Positions 38,721 through 52,308 of a stretch of 64,000 nt of DNA are shown piece after piece. The DNA is from Methylocapsa aurea (lineage in GTDB: Bacteria; Pseudomonadota; Alphaproteobacteria; Rhizobiales; Beijerinckiaceae). The stretch spans positions 161,064 to 225,063 of the forward strand of contig NZ_KN050804.1 of NCBI RefSeq assembly GCF_000746085.1, in the 5' to 3' direction. Both the position numbers and the translations under genes were made by a program. The notes under the pieces are model-generated. The model was given only the letters and a program-made list of their open reading frames with translations. It ran no database searches and was not told the DNA's origin. How positions within the stretch are numbered: position 1 is the stretch's first letter; each line of letters starts with the position of its first letter.

Positions 38721-39007
38721 GCGAGATCATTCGAATAAGATCCGTCGAGCCTGTCCTTTATGGCGTCATCAAAGTCATTTGGTTAGATGGCTACGAAGCG
38801 ATCGTCGACCTGCGCCCAGTGATCGCCGAAGGGGACGCTTTTGGATTTCTCCGCAGCTCTCCCGAACGCTTCCAGACCGTGAAGCTCGCCGAGTTCGGGC
38901 ACGCAATTTATTGGCTCGACCATGAGGGCGACGAAATCGACTTTGGATCGGAGCAGCTTCGCCGCCGCGCCGAACGTCAAGCTGAAATTCTCCGCCTGGC
39001 CAGCTAG
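38717..39007 (+). CDS. DUF2442 family protein
   Basis: 96 residues. EIIRIRSVEPVLYGVIKVIW then DGYEAIVDLRPVI and FQTVKLAEFGHAIYW fit DUF2442, a small domain regularly found beside DUF4160. It ends in a charged helix (SEQLRRRAERQAEILRL). ATG 38717 overlaps the DUF4160 stop, so the two are translated together. A role as antidote or partner is inference only. Confidence 0.85.
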   Translation: MSEIIRIRSVEPVLYGVIKVIWLDGYEAIVDLRPVIAEGDAFGFLRSSPERFQTVKLAEFGHAIYWLDHEGDEIDFGSEQLRRRAERQAEILRLAS

Positions 39008-39070
39008 AACCTATTATTCTGTCGCATTTTCCTGACGCGAACTGCATTCGGTTCGCTTGAGAATGCCCTA
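39005..39070 (-). repeat. Dispersed palindromic repeat, copy 6 (partial, reverse)
   Basis: GTCGCATTTTCCTGACGCGAA and GGTTCGCTTGAGAATGC are the reverse complement of the first half of the family. It lies in the 78 bases before lpdA. Confidence 0.6.
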
Positions 39071-39084
39071 ACTCCGAAGGTCCC

Positions 39085-40482
39085 ATGTCCTACGATCTCA
39101 TCGTCATCGGAACCGGCCCCGGCGGCTATGTCTGCGCCATCCGCGCGGCGCAGCTTGGCCTCAAGACCGCCGTCGTCGAAAAGCGCAAGACCCATGGCGG
39201 GACCTGTCTCAACATCGGCTGCATTCCTTCCAAGGCCCTGCTCTACGCCTCGGAAAAATTCGAGGAGGCGGGCCATGATCTCGCCGCCCTCGGAATTATC
39301 ACCGACAAGCCGAAGCTCGATCTCGCCGCCATGATGAAGCACAAGGACGACACCGTCGCCGCCAACGTCAATGGCGTCGGCTTCCTCCTCAAAAAGCACA
39401 AGATCGACGCTTTTTTCGGGGTCGGGACGATTACGGCGCCGGGCGAGGTCTTGGTGAAGGCCGACGACGGCGCGACGCAAACGCTTGCCGCCAAAAATAT
39501 CGTGATCGCCACCGGATCGGATGTCGCGCGGCTTCCCGGCGTCGAGATCGATGAAAAAGCCATTGTCTCCTCGACCGGCGCCCTCAGTCTCGACAAACCG
39601 CCGGCGAGACTTCTCGTCATCGGCGCCGGGGTAATCGGCCTCGAACTCGGTTCGGTCTGGTCCCGGCTCGGGAGCAAGGTCACCGTCGTCGAATTTCTGG
39701 ATCGCATTCTGCCGGGCCTCGATGGCGAAACGGCCAAGCAGTTTCAGCGCATCTTGCAGAAGCAAGGATTTGAATTCCACCTCGGCCACAAAGTCGCGGC
39801 GGTCGAGAAGCAAGCAGCGGGTTTGCAGGTTGCGATCGAGCCCGCGGCTGGCGGCGAGAGGTCTATTCTCGAAGCCGATGTCGTGCTGGTCGCGATCGGC
39901 CGGCGCCCCGTCACCGAGGGCCTCGGCCTCGAAGCCTTGGGCGTCGCGCTTGATCGCGGCCGCGTCGTGATCGACGACCAATTCGCGACCAATGTCGCCG
40001 GGATCTACGCGATTGGCGACGTCGTGCGCGGTCCCATGCTCGCCCATAAGGCCGAGGATGAGGGGATCGCGGTCGCCGAAATTCTCGCTGGCCAGCATGG
40101 CCATGTGAATTACGAGGCGATTCCCTCGGTCGTCTACACCATGCCGGAAATCGCTGCGGTAGGCGCGACCGAGGAAGAGCTGCAGGCCAAGGGAACCGCC
40201 TATAGGGTTGGCAAATTTCCCTTCACCGCAAACGGCCGGGCGCGGGCGATGCGGCATATGGACGGATTTGTGAAAATCCTCGCAGATGCGGCGACCGACC
40301 GCGTTCTCGGCATGCACATCGTTGGCGCCGGCGCCGGCGAACTCATCGCCGAGGCGACCGTGCTCATGGAGTTTTCTGGCTCGGCCGAGGATCTCGCCCG
40401 CACCTGCCACGCCCATCCGACCCTGTCGGAAGCGATCAAGGAAGCCGCGCTCGCAGTCGACAAGCGGGCGATCCATATCTGA
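39085..40482 (+). CDS. lpdA: Dihydrolipoyl dehydrogenase (E3)
   Basis: 465 residues. FAD-binding [17 protein letters not shown], redox disulfide [19 protein letters not shown]-binding [18 protein letters not shown], the second FAD motif [17 protein letters not shown] and the catalytic His-Glu in HAHPTLSEA are intact. It reoxidises the lipoyl group of SucB with NAD. Last gene of the TCA cluster. Confidence 0.95.
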   Translation: MSYDLIVIGTGPGGYVCAIRAAQLGLKTAVVEKRKTHGGTCLNIGCIPSKALLYASEKFEEAGHDLAALGIITDKPKLDLAAMMKHKDDTVAANVNGVGFLLKKHKIDAFFGVGTITAPGEVLVKADDGATQTLAAKNIVIATGSDVARLPGVEIDEKAIVSSTGALSLDKPPARLLVIGAGVIGLELGSVWSRLGSKVTVVEFLDRILPGLDGETAKQFQRILQKQGFEFHLGHKVAAVEKQAAGLQVAIEPAAGGERSILEADVVLVAIGRRPVTEGLGLEALGVALDRGRVVIDDQFATNVAGIYAIGDVVRGPMLAHKAEDEGIAVAEILAGQHGHVNYEAIPSVVYTMPEIAAVGATEEELQAKGTAYRVGKFPFTANGRARAMRHMDGFVKILADAATDRVLGMHIVGAGAGELIAEATVLMEFSGSAEDLARTCHAHPTLSEAIKEAALAVDKRAIHI

Positions 40483-40496
40483 GGGCTCCAAGTTGG

Positions 40497-40530
40497 AGCC
40501 GGCGCTGGCGTCGGCGCTGGCGTCGGCGGC
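40497..40530 (+). repeat. 12-bp tandem repeat (GGCGCTGGCGTC)
   Basis: The unit GGCGCTGGCGTC is repeated about two and a half times between lpdA and the methyltransferase gene. It may have arisen by slippage. Confidence 0.6.
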
Positions 40531-40552
40531 ATCAAGACGCGTAGAAGATTTC

Positions 40553-41314
40553 ATGCACCTCGACGTTGTGGACCTTCGCTCATTTTACGCTTCGCCATTG
40601 GGCGAGGTTGCGCAGCGCTTCGTCGGCGAGATGGTGCGGCAGCGCTTCTGCAATTGCACTGGCTATTCGATCCTGGGCGTTGGCTATGCGACGCCTTATC
40701 TCGAGATTTTTCGCGAGGAGGCGGTGCGCGTGCTCGCCTTCATGCCGGCCGAGCAGGGCGTCGTGAATTGGCCTTCCTCGGGCCATTCGGCCTCCGCCCT
40801 GGTCGAGCCGACGATGATGCCTTTACCGGACAGCTGCATCGACAGGGCGCTCGTCGTCCATGCGCTCGAAATCACCGAACATCCGCGCGATCTTCTCGCC
40901 GAAATCTGGCGCATTCTGACGCCGGGCGGCCGGATCATCGTCATCGCGCCGAGCCGCACCGGGCTTTGGGCGCGCATCGACCGCACGCCCTTTGGCCATG
41001 GCCAGCCCTATTCGCTCGGCCAATTGCGCGAATTGATGCGCGAGACGCTGTTTTCCCCGACCCATTGGGATGAAGCGCTTTATGTCCCGCCGTTCCAACG
41101 GCGCACGCCCTTGCGCTCGGCGCTCGCTTTCGAGCGGATCGGCGCTTATTTCGGGCTGCCTGGCGCCGGCGTTCTGATCGTCGAGGCGACCAAGCAACTC
41201 TATCGCCCGGTCGGCCTGCGCCGAATGGCGCACCAGGCGATCCCGCGCTTTCGGCCGGCGCTCGAGCCGCAGCCGATCGGCGTCGCGCCTGCGGTCCGCG
41301 CCGACGAAGACTGA
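40553..41314 (+). CDS. SAM-dependent methyltransferase (class I)
   Basis: 253 residues. SAM-binding ILGVGYATPYLE, then MMPLPDSCIDRALVVHALE and LLAEIWRILTPGGRIIVIAP, the pattern of the Methyltransf_11 group. In Hyphomicrobiales this uncharacterised methyltransferase is often found near a glyoxalase II gene, which is not seen here. ATG 40553 follows AGAAG; the upstream frame overlaps lpdA and crosses a 12-base tandem repeat. The substrate is unknown. Confidence 0.8.
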   Translation: MHLDVVDLRSFYASPLGEVAQRFVGEMVRQRFCNCTGYSILGVGYATPYLEIFREEAVRVLAFMPAEQGVVNWPSSGHSASALVEPTMMPLPDSCIDRALVVHALEITEHPRDLLAEIWRILTPGGRIIVIAPSRTGLWARIDRTPFGHGQPYSLGQLRELMRETLFSPTHWDEALYVPPFQRRTPLRSALAFERIGAYFGLPGAGVLIVEATKQLYRPVGLRRMAHQAIPRFRPALEPQPIGVAPAVRADED

Positions 41315-41330
41315 TGCGCCGCGCGGTGAT

Positions 41331-41435
41331 TAGAGCATTTTCGAGCGAAGTGGATGCCGGTTCGCGTTCAGAAAATGCGACAAAACAAAGACCTAGAGCT
41401 GCTTTCCGATTCCGCGGAAACTGAAATCGCTCTAG
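41331..41435 (+). repeat. Dispersed palindromic repeat, copy 7
   Basis: Well-preserved: TAGAGCATTTTCGAGCGAAG, GGTTCGCGTTCAGAAAATGCG, ACAAAGACCTAGAGCTGC, then TCGCTCTAG. It joins directly onto the next repeat at 41433. Confidence 0.85.
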
Positions 41436-41570
41436 CGCATGATGCCGAAAAGTGGAAACCGGTTTTCGGACGACATCATGCTCTAACTCTTTGATGAGAG
41501 GCGGATTTAAGACTTTGGACGAGATCGCGTTGCGATTCCGTCCAAAGTCATCCGGCTCTAGCGCGCCGCC
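41433..41570 (+). repeat. 138-bp direct repeat A
   Basis: Nearly identical to 42371-42508; by eye I count about seven differences. It has its own hairpin (GCATGATG...CATCATGC, CCGAAAAGTGG...) and a second part TTTAAGACTTTGGACGAGATCG...CGGCTCTAG. It overlaps the last codons of the esterase gene. Confidence 0.85.
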
Positions 41571-42256
41571 TTGGCGTCGGGTCCGAGTTTCAGCTTGAGG
41601 CATTTTGCGGCGAACAGGCCGCCATGCATGAGGCCGGGGCCGTCGATCCCATGGCCAAGACCGGTCGAAAGATGCCATTGGCAAGGAATGCCGCCCTTGG
41701 CCAGAGCCTCCGCCGAAAGAAACAGCGCTTCGGCCGAAATGACATCGTCTCGGTCGCCGTGCACCAGGAGGATCGGCGGAGCCTTGCCCGAAGCGGTGCG
41801 GGCTGTCGCCTCGCCCAGATGCTCCGGCCCGACGAGCTCTCCGGAATAGCCGAGAATGCCCGCAGGCGCGTGGGCGCGCCGAAGCCCGACATGGAGCGCC
41901 AGCATCGTTCCTTGGCTGAAGCCGACCAGGACCAGATTGGCGTCGTCGAGGCCGTAGCGGTCGAGCTCCGCGTCAAGAAAGGCATGGAGGCCGGGCGCGG
42001 CCTTGTTGACGCCGATCCAGCGCTCCTCGGGGTCGCGCATGGTCAAGGCGAACCATTGCCGTCCGCCGGGCGCCAGGGCGCAGGGCTCCGGCGCATGGGG
42101 CGAGAGGAAGGCGGCGTCGGGCATGAACCCCTGCCATTGCTTGGCGATCGCAATCAGATCGTTGCCGTCCGAGCCATAGCCATGCAGGAAGACGACGAGC
42201 TGCTTCGTCGCGCGGGTCTTCGCGGCAATCCGAGGGCCATCGATCAATAGCGCCAT
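41558..42256 (-). CDS. Alpha/beta hydrolase, phospholipase/carboxylesterase family
   Basis: 232 residues. Oxyanion-side FLHGYGSDGNDL, nucleophile S114 in VGFSQGTML, the acid near residue 168-171 in HGDRDDVI and H202 in GLGHGIDG are the complete triad. The family hydrolyses short acyl esters or lysophospholipids; the substrate here is unknown. The start at 42256 is ATG; a GTG at 42268 is an alternative. The gene lies between two 138-bp direct repeats, and its last few codons are inside the left one. Confidence 0.85.
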   Translation of the reverse strand: MALLIDGPRIAAKTRATKQLVVFLHGYGSDGNDLIAIAKQWQGFMPDAAFLSPHAPEPCALAPGGRQWFALTMRDPEERWIGVNKAAPGLHAFLDAELDRYGLDDANLVLVGFSQGTMLALHVGLRRAHAPAGILGYSGELVGPEHLGEATARTASGKAPPILLVHGDRDDVISAEALFLSAEALAKGGIPCQWHLSTGLGHGIDGPGLMHGGLFAAKCLKLKLGPDAKAAR

Positions 42257-42370
42257 TTGAGCATCCACGATTGTGTTTGGGTTTCTTCCGGCCCATGCGA
42301 TCTAATTCATTTTGCGTCAAAGCGGAACCGTTTCGGGCTCTGGAAATTGGTTATGCGAGCCTTTTCGCGC

Positions 42371-42508
42371 TAGAGTATGACGCCGAAAAGTGGAAGCCGG
42401 TTTTCGGACGACATCATGCTCTAACTCTTTGATGAGAGGCGGATTTAAGACTTTGGACGAGATCGCGCTGCGATTCCGTCCAAAATCATCCGGCTCTAGG
42501 GCGCCGCC
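42371..42508 (+). repeat. 138-bp direct repeat B
   Basis: Second copy, same direction as 41433-41570. It ends at GGCGCCGCC just before the GGAGG preceding ATG 42521. Confidence 0.85.
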
Positions 42509-42520
42509 GGAGGCATCATC

Positions 42521-42655
42521 ATGCCGTTCAGATTCACATTTGCCGGCCTTGGCGGTCGGGTTTATGCTTATTTTCGCCAGTGGCGCGACGAGATCAAGGC
42601 TATTTCAATTCGCCCGGCGGCCGCTAAGGACGAGCGCGCGTCGAAAGGGCCTTCC
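42521..42655 (+). pseudogene. BrnT-like toxin remnant (C-terminal half)
   Basis: The 45 codons from ATG 42521 read FAGLGGRVYAYFRQWRDEI, then AISIRPAAAKDERA. This resembles the end of BrnT ribonuclease toxins, where a glycine-rich strand is followed by (V/I)IS-x-RPA-x-x-x-ER. The N-terminal half with the catalytic residues is missing, cut where direct repeat B ends, and no BrnA antitoxin follows. It runs in frame into the next gene, and GGAGG lies 7 bases before 42521, so a fused 116-residue protein could be made. The match is by eye. Confidence 0.4.
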
Positions 42656-42871
42656 ATGTATATCATCGCCCGCAACATCACTGGCCCGCGCCTTCGCTGC
42701 GAAGCCTTGATGGTCGACAAGAAAAGCTTCACCCCTTGGCCGCCGGTAAGCGAGGACGGCTGGCGCCGAGCCTATAAATTCCGCGACCGGCTGATGGCGG
42801 AAGTTGTGCGCCTCGAAGCCGATCCGATGGGCGAAGAGCTCAAGGTGATCGAGGCGGTTTATATTCCCTGA
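42656..42871 (+). CDS. Small hypothetical protein
   Basis: 71 residues starting MYIIARNITGPRLRCEALMV and ending with EELKVIEAVYIP. It is charged, with no membrane segment, and I do not recognise it. AAGGG lies about 6 bases before ATG 42656. An alternative start at 42521 with a better ribosome site would add 45 BrnT-like residues. The coding-like composition of the 71 codons supports a real gene. Confidence 0.5.
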   Translation: MYIIARNITGPRLRCEALMVDKKSFTPWPPVSEDGWRRAYKFRDRLMAEVVRLEADPMGEELKVIEAVYIP

Positions 42872-42927
42872 GCCGAAACGGCGCGATGCCGCCAGTAGCG
42901 CGGGTGCCTGTGTTGCAATTATTGTGG

Positions 42928-43773
42928 TCAATACAGCATCTTGAGATATTTCATGACCTCGAACCTAGGCATGTAGGGTGTCGATCTAGACCAATTCATT
43001 AGCTCCCAATACATTGCCCGCGCTAGATAACTGGTGCAATTATTGGGATAATCAAAACTGTAACTGAGCGATGTCGCCTCGGTTTTTCTGTACGAGCGGA
43101 CGAATTCCGGTGTCAGGTAATCGTATATGCCCCACCTGATATTATTGAGGAACTCACCGATAGCACTGCTGTGGTAAGCGAATATGTTGGTGTGAAACCA
43201 CTGATAAAAATCTGGCATAGCCAAGTACGCTTGTTCGATGTCGATCTGATGGCCATTGTCTGCAAGCAGTTTCTTGATCCGACGCGCATTGACGCTCATC
43301 CGCGGAAAGCTGTGCTTTGCGATGTCCCCACATATCTTGATGAACGAAATGCGTGATACACGGATCGTGGTTTCGATGTTGATCGCCCCTAGCCACACCT
43401 TTTCGACATGACATTCCGCGTCGAGCCAAGTGGCAAATACTTCGACGGGGTCAGCAAGGGCGGCTCCAACCACATTCAGCCGTGGATTTTGGCCGATCAG
43501 CCTTAGATAATGGAGAAACGTTCCGGCCGATCCTGACGCGTCTGCCGGAAATACTGGAAGCCCAAGATGATCGTTTTTTGGCTTCGACAGCATGTCGATT
43601 AGCAGCACATTAAATAGACGCTGATGTGTTGGTGTCTTGAACACAAGACTCATGTCGCTGGTGCTCGAAAATTTCCTGAATATCTCGTAGTTAACCATGT
43701 CGTCGATCAGATCGGTCACTGCCTTAAGAATGATCACTTCGCATTCAAGATCAGTGTAAATATGCGTTGACAT
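42928..43773 (-). CDS. Orphan hypothetical protein, A+T-richer than its neighbours
   Basis: 281 residues, no signal peptide and no clear membrane segment. N-terminal STHIYTDLECEVIILKAV, a middle part with HSFPRMSVNARRIKKLL and DFYQWFHTNIFAYHSSAIGE, and an aromatic, strongly patterned C-terminus (YWELMNWSRSTPYMPRFEVM). The base and codon use is visibly richer in A and T than in flanking genes, with several rare-type codons, which suggests transfer. I do not recognise the family. It stands alone between the BrnT remnant and msrB. Confidence 0.75.
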   Translation of the reverse strand: MSTHIYTDLECEVIILKAVTDLIDDMVNYEIFRKFSSTSDMSLVFKTPTHQRLFNVLLIDMLSKPKNDHLGLPVFPADASGSAGTFLHYLRLIGQNPRLNVVGAALADPVEVFATWLDAECHVEKVWLGAINIETTIRVSRISFIKICGDIAKHSFPRMSVNARRIKKLLADNGHQIDIEQAYLAMPDFYQWFHTNIFAYHSSAIGEFLNNIRWGIYDYLTPEFVRSYRKTEATSLSYSFDYPNNCTSYLARAMYWELMNWSRSTPYMPRFEVMKYLKMLY

Positions 43774-44037
43774 GTTCGACCCTAAATTACGCTCTCAGTA
43801 GATCCTATCGGAGCCAACTCCTCTTAAGGACGAGATCGCCACGCCAAGGGGGTCAGGCTGGCGGATGAGCGAACATACAAGCGGCACAATACGAACCATA
43901 AATCGAATTCGAGCGCCGCGGAGAGCTGCATTGGGCCGACGCCGAAATTTCATCCTGAGACGCTCCTCGTCCGGAATGTCGGGCGATGCGGAGCACATGG
44001 CGACGAGAATGCGACGCAAACGTTGCTTGGCGCGACC

Positions 44038-44454
44038 CTACTCCGGCACAAAATTCATCGCGACGCCGTTGATGCAATAGCGCAAATCCGTCGGCGGCGG
44101 CCCGTCGGGAAAGACATGGCCCAAATGCCCGCCGCAGCGGCTGCAATGGACCTCCGTGCGGCGCATTCCGTGGGTGGCGTCTTCCGAGGCCTCGACCGCG
44201 CCTTCGATCGGATCGTTGAAGCTCGGCCAGCCGGTGCCACTCTCGAATTTCATTTTCGCCGCAAAAAGGGGCTGACGGCATCCGGCGCAGGCGAAGACGC
44301 CGGCGCGCTTTTCATGGTTGAGCGCGCAACTGCCGGGCGCCTCGGTGCCATGGCCGCGCAGAACCTGATATTGCTCCGGCGTGAGAAGCTTACGCCATTC
44401 CTCGTCGGTATGTGCAACCTCGAATGTCTTGGCGTGCATGATCCTATGCCCCAT
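44038..44454 (-). CDS. msrB: Peptide-methionine (R)-S-oxide reductase MsrB
   Basis: 138 residues. Structural zinc cysteines C56/C59 (FACAGC) and C104/C107 (VHCSRCGG), substrate-side GTGWPSF and the catalytic cysteine C127 in LRYCINGVAMNF are present. It repairs methionine-R-sulfoxide in proteins. The start at 44454 lies 16 bases after the gyrB stop, with GGGG upstream; ATG 44439 is the alternative. It is probably read from the gyrB transcript. Confidence 0.92.
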   Translation of the reverse strand: MGHRIMHAKTFEVAHTDEEWRKLLTPEQYQVLRGHGTEAPGSCALNHEKRAGVFACAGCRQPLFAAKMKFESGTGWPSFNDPIEGAVEASEDATHGMRRTEVHCSRCGGHLGHVFPDGPPPTDLRYCINGVAMNFVPE

Positions 44455-44470
44455 CGCCCCAAAACAGCCC

Positions 44471-47330
<2,860 letters not shown>

Positions 47331-47585
47331 ATGACCGACGCACCCGAGGCGCCCGAGGGGTTTTTCATCGACTGGGACGGCAAGACTCGGCCAATCGATC
47401 AGCCGGGCAAGGGCCTGCGCTGTGAGGTCGACAAGAAGTCCAAATATGTCATGGTGTTAAATAAATACGGCGGGCTCGATCATGAATCGACCTGGTATCC
47501 CACCGTGGCGGATGTCGAAAAAGCCGGCATCAAGGTCATTCACGCCGATCTCACCGAGACGATCAAGATTTCCTCGATCGAGTGA
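47331..47585 (+). CDS. Small hypothetical protein
   Basis: 84 residues, soluble and acidic, beginning MTDAPEAPEGFFIDWDGK, with CEVDKKSKYVMVLNKYGG and ending HADLTETIKISSIE. AAGGAAAG lies 8 bases before the ATG, a good ribosome site. Not recognised. It is monocistronic between divergent gyrB and the paralogous pair. Confidence 0.65.
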   Translation: MTDAPEAPEGFFIDWDGKTRPIDQPGKGLRCEVDKKSKYVMVLNKYGGLDHESTWYPTVADVEKAGIKVIHADLTETIKISSIE

Positions 47586-47654
47586 CGCGGAGTTCACCCG
47601 GCGGCGCCGCTCGGTTGAGCGGCCCGTTCACCTGCTGTGCACTCACCGCCGATC

Positions 47655-47699
47655 ATGAATAAAAGTCCGAACCATCGCTTGCTCGGGCTTTTGATTCAT
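47655..47699 (-). terminator. Long hairpin terminator after paralogue A
   Basis: AAAAGTCCGA (47661-47670) pairs with TCGGGCTTTT (47683-47692), extended by ATGAAT/ATTCAT outside. On the minus strand it lies directly after the stop at 47702 and supplies a T-rich end. It may also serve the + strand gene ending at 47585. Confidence 0.75.
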
Positions 47700-47701
47700 A
47701 G

Positions 47702-48124
47702 TTAGCGCCCAAGCATGCGGTCGCGCGCGCTGACCGGCCGGCTCGGATTGTCCGATAGAGGCCGGATCTGGAATTTCACAATTCGCACGGGAGCGCCGAT
47801 CGAACAGGAGGTTTCCGCCAGTTTCACATCCATGTCGCCCGGCCCGGCGGAAAAATCGGCGATGACCGCGCCATCAGGCTTCGTCGCGCGCACGAAGAGC
47901 GGCACGCCGACATCCTTGCCCGCGACGGGACTTTCCACCGGTTGGAGCGCCTCGCCCTCGAACGCCGGGGAGGCGAGCAGGAATTCCGCCAGAAAGCCGT
48001 TGCGAAAGACGGGCTTCTCGGGGCTGGAGGGCTGCGGGCAGGAATAGACGCGCAGGGTCGCCCCCGCCAGCGCCGCCTTGATCTCGTCGATTCCTTGGCC
48101 GGCATAGGCTTCAGCGAGCTTCAT
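47702..48124 (-). CDS. Tandem paralogue A, small phage-virion-like protein
   Basis: 140 residues from ATG 48124. It shares with its upstream neighbour the blocks LAEAYA, DEIK.ALAGATLRVYSCPQP, NGFLAEF, PLFVRAT, PDGAVIADFSAGPGD and FQIRP. The layout of a short helix, then ALxGATLRVY, then paired strands ending in (D/N)IKLAE and FQI recalls small tail or decoration proteins of tailed phages. No signal peptide. The family is not firmly identified; the phage link is by pattern only. It has its own terminator. Confidence 0.65.
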   Translation of the reverse strand: MKLAEAYAGQGIDEIKAALAGATLRVYSCPQPSSPEKPVFRNGFLAEFLLASPAFEGEALQPVESPVAGKDVGVPLFVRATKPDGAVIADFSAGPGDMDVKLAETSCSIGAPVRIVKFQIRPLSDNPSRPVSARDRMLGR

Positions 48125-48298
48125 GCGTGAACGCCTTTCTCGCGAACGAGCGATCGGATGCCCGGCCGTGAAAATAACAAGCCCGACCGCGCACATTTTC
48201 TTGTCGCAAATCGGAAAGCCGATTGCGACAAGAAATAAATGCGACAGACCGGCCTATGGCGGCGCTTTCCTGTTTCAAGGACAAAAAAGCGCTTCAGG

Positions 48299-48332
48299 AA
48301 AAGCCCGACCGCCGCACGGAGGATCGGGCTTT
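48299..48332 (-). terminator. Terminator after paralogue B
   Basis: AAAGCCCGA (48300-48308) pairs with TCGGGCTTT (48324-48332). Read on the minus strand it ends GGTCGGGCTTTTCC, just after the stop of paralogue B at 48337. Confidence 0.75.
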
Positions 48333-48336
48333 GATG

Positions 48337-48825
48337 TTACTTGGTTTTCCTTGCCGCGAAATCATCATTCCAGGCATAGGTCTGCTCATGCGAGATCTGG
48401 CGGGTGCCCATCGATTCGCGCATCTTGTCGGACGCGTTGATCGGCTGAACGCCATTTGGCACGTCGGGGCGGATTTGAAACTTCGTGATCTTGACCGGCG
48501 CATCCTTGGAGCAGGACACTTCGGCAAGCTTGATGTCCGAATCGCCAGGTCCGGTGCTGAAATCAGCGATTGTCGCGCCGTCTGGCGTCGTCGCGCGAGA
48601 GAACAAGGGCGTTCCGACATTTTTGGCCGGAACCGTTTCCGCGACGACAATATCGCCGTTCAGCGCAGGCGAACCCAATGTGAACTCGGCGAGAAGGCCA
48701 TTGCGGATGATCGGCTTGTCGGCGGTCAGGGGTTGAGGGCACGAATAAACCCGCAAAGTGGCGCCGGCGAGCGCTTCCTTGATCTCGTCCACGCTCTTAT
48801 TGGCATAGGCCTCGGCTAGCTGCAT
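48337..48825 (-). CDS. Tandem paralogue B, small phage-virion-like protein
   Basis: 162 residues from ATG 48825, clearly homologous to the next gene over its first 130: LAEAYANKSVDEIKEALAG, TLRVYSCPQP, NGLLAEFTLGSPAL, PLFSRATTPDGATIADFS, DSDIKLAEVSCS and ITKFQIRP. It has an extra hydrophilic tail of about 25 residues (SHEQTYAWNDDFAARK). The separate terminators and about 210 bases between the genes indicate two transcripts or read-through. The pair probably arose by local duplication. Function unknown. Confidence 0.65.
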   Translation of the reverse strand: MQLAEAYANKSVDEIKEALAGATLRVYSCPQPLTADKPIIRNGLLAEFTLGSPALNGDIVVAETVPAKNVGTPLFSRATTPDGATIADFSTGPGDSDIKLAEVSCSKDAPVKITKFQIRPDVPNGVQPINASDKMRESMGTRQISHEQTYAWNDDFAARKTK

Positions 48826-49033
48826 CTTTGATCTCCTCTGTTGCAACCACCCGAAAGCCCAGCAAATATCGGACCATCACCTTTGCGACAAAGGCCCAAG
48901 ACCCGTGGCCCAAGACGAGCGGCCAAGCTGAAGGGTCCAAGACTCCAGCATCTGGCCTCGCAAGCCCTAGCTCCGGACGGATTGCGCCGCATCCGTCCGA
49001 AGCATTGGCTGCCGCTGCCGCGCCCTAGCCGCC

Positions 49034-51631
<2,598 letters not shown>

Positions 51632-51940
51632 GGCTATCGCCTCCCGCCCGCGCCATCGCCCCGTGGCGGCAACTGTCGCGGCATCATAACTTGCGCCCCT
51701 TGCGGCGGCCTTTCGATTGAAATGTAGGGAAGAAAAGCGCGAGCGGAAGGGCTCTTCGCCGCTAAGCTAACCGCTTCGCTCCAAAATACTTTCATGCAGC
51801 CAGAAAGCTGCGGGTCCCGCCGAAGGGTCTTGCTGGATCTCGGCCGGCCAGCACTAAGGCGAGCCAAAATCGCTCCGCCGCCGAAAGGCGGCAAAAGGAA
51901 ACCCCGCGCAGCGGCGGGGCTTCAAGCCACGAGGGGGTTG
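51632..51940. other. clpB leader and terminator region
   Basis: No gene. It carries the clpB promoter region, not resolvable by eye, and the terminator at 51902-51920. Confidence 0.45.
51902..51920 (-). terminator. Terminator of the GCG-type peptide gene
   Basis: CCCCGC (51902-51907) and GCGGGG (51914-51919) form a stem. On the minus strand it is followed by TTTCCTTTT. It lies 21 bases after the stop of the gene at 51941. Confidence 0.65.
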
Positions 51941-52192
51941 TTACCAGCGGCAAACCCGGCGCGGTCCCCAGGGGGACGGCCGGAACCAGCAGCGCCGGCC
52001 ATAGGGACCCCAGTTGCGCCGGCAACCACCCCAAGGGCCGCGATGCCAACCGGGTCCGCACCCCCCGGCAACCTGCGTAATCATCGAAGGCTGATCGAAT
52101 GGGACAGGAGCAACCGGAAGCGCCTCGGCGTCAAAAGACGCCAGCATCATCAGAACGCCCGCGGCCGCGGCGACTGCAAATTTTTCAATCAT
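51941..52192 (-). CDS. Small secreted GCG_CRPN-type Gly/Trp/Arg-rich protein
   Basis: 83 residues. Signal peptide (FAVAAAAGVLMMLASFDAEA), then a mature part with QVAGGCGPGWHRGPWGGCR and repeated WGPxGRRCW-like units rich in Gly, Trp, Arg and Cys. This is the GCG_CRPN prefix type found in Hyphomicrobiales secreted proteins of unknown role. It has its own terminator. Confidence 0.75.
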   Translation of the reverse strand: MIEKFAVAAAAGVLMMLASFDAEALPVAPVPFDQPSMITQVAGGCGPGWHRGPWGGCRRNWGPYGRRCWFRPSPWGPRRVCRW

Positions 52193-52308
52193 GAAGGATT
52201 GCCCTCCCTATTGCCAATGTTCAACGAAAACATCATTCGCCGTCACAGGCAAGCAGAGATGGAAACATCGATTTTCGGTCGCAAAGAAATTTCGGCGCTT
52301 GTCCCGGT

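Noticed and set aside
41433-42508. Insertion sequence bounded by the 138-bp repeats
   Set aside because: The repeats are direct, not inverted, and the only gene between is an esterase; there is no transposase.
43795-44019. 74-codon minus-strand frame after msrB
   Set aside because: Arg-rich, no recognisable protein and no ribosome site.
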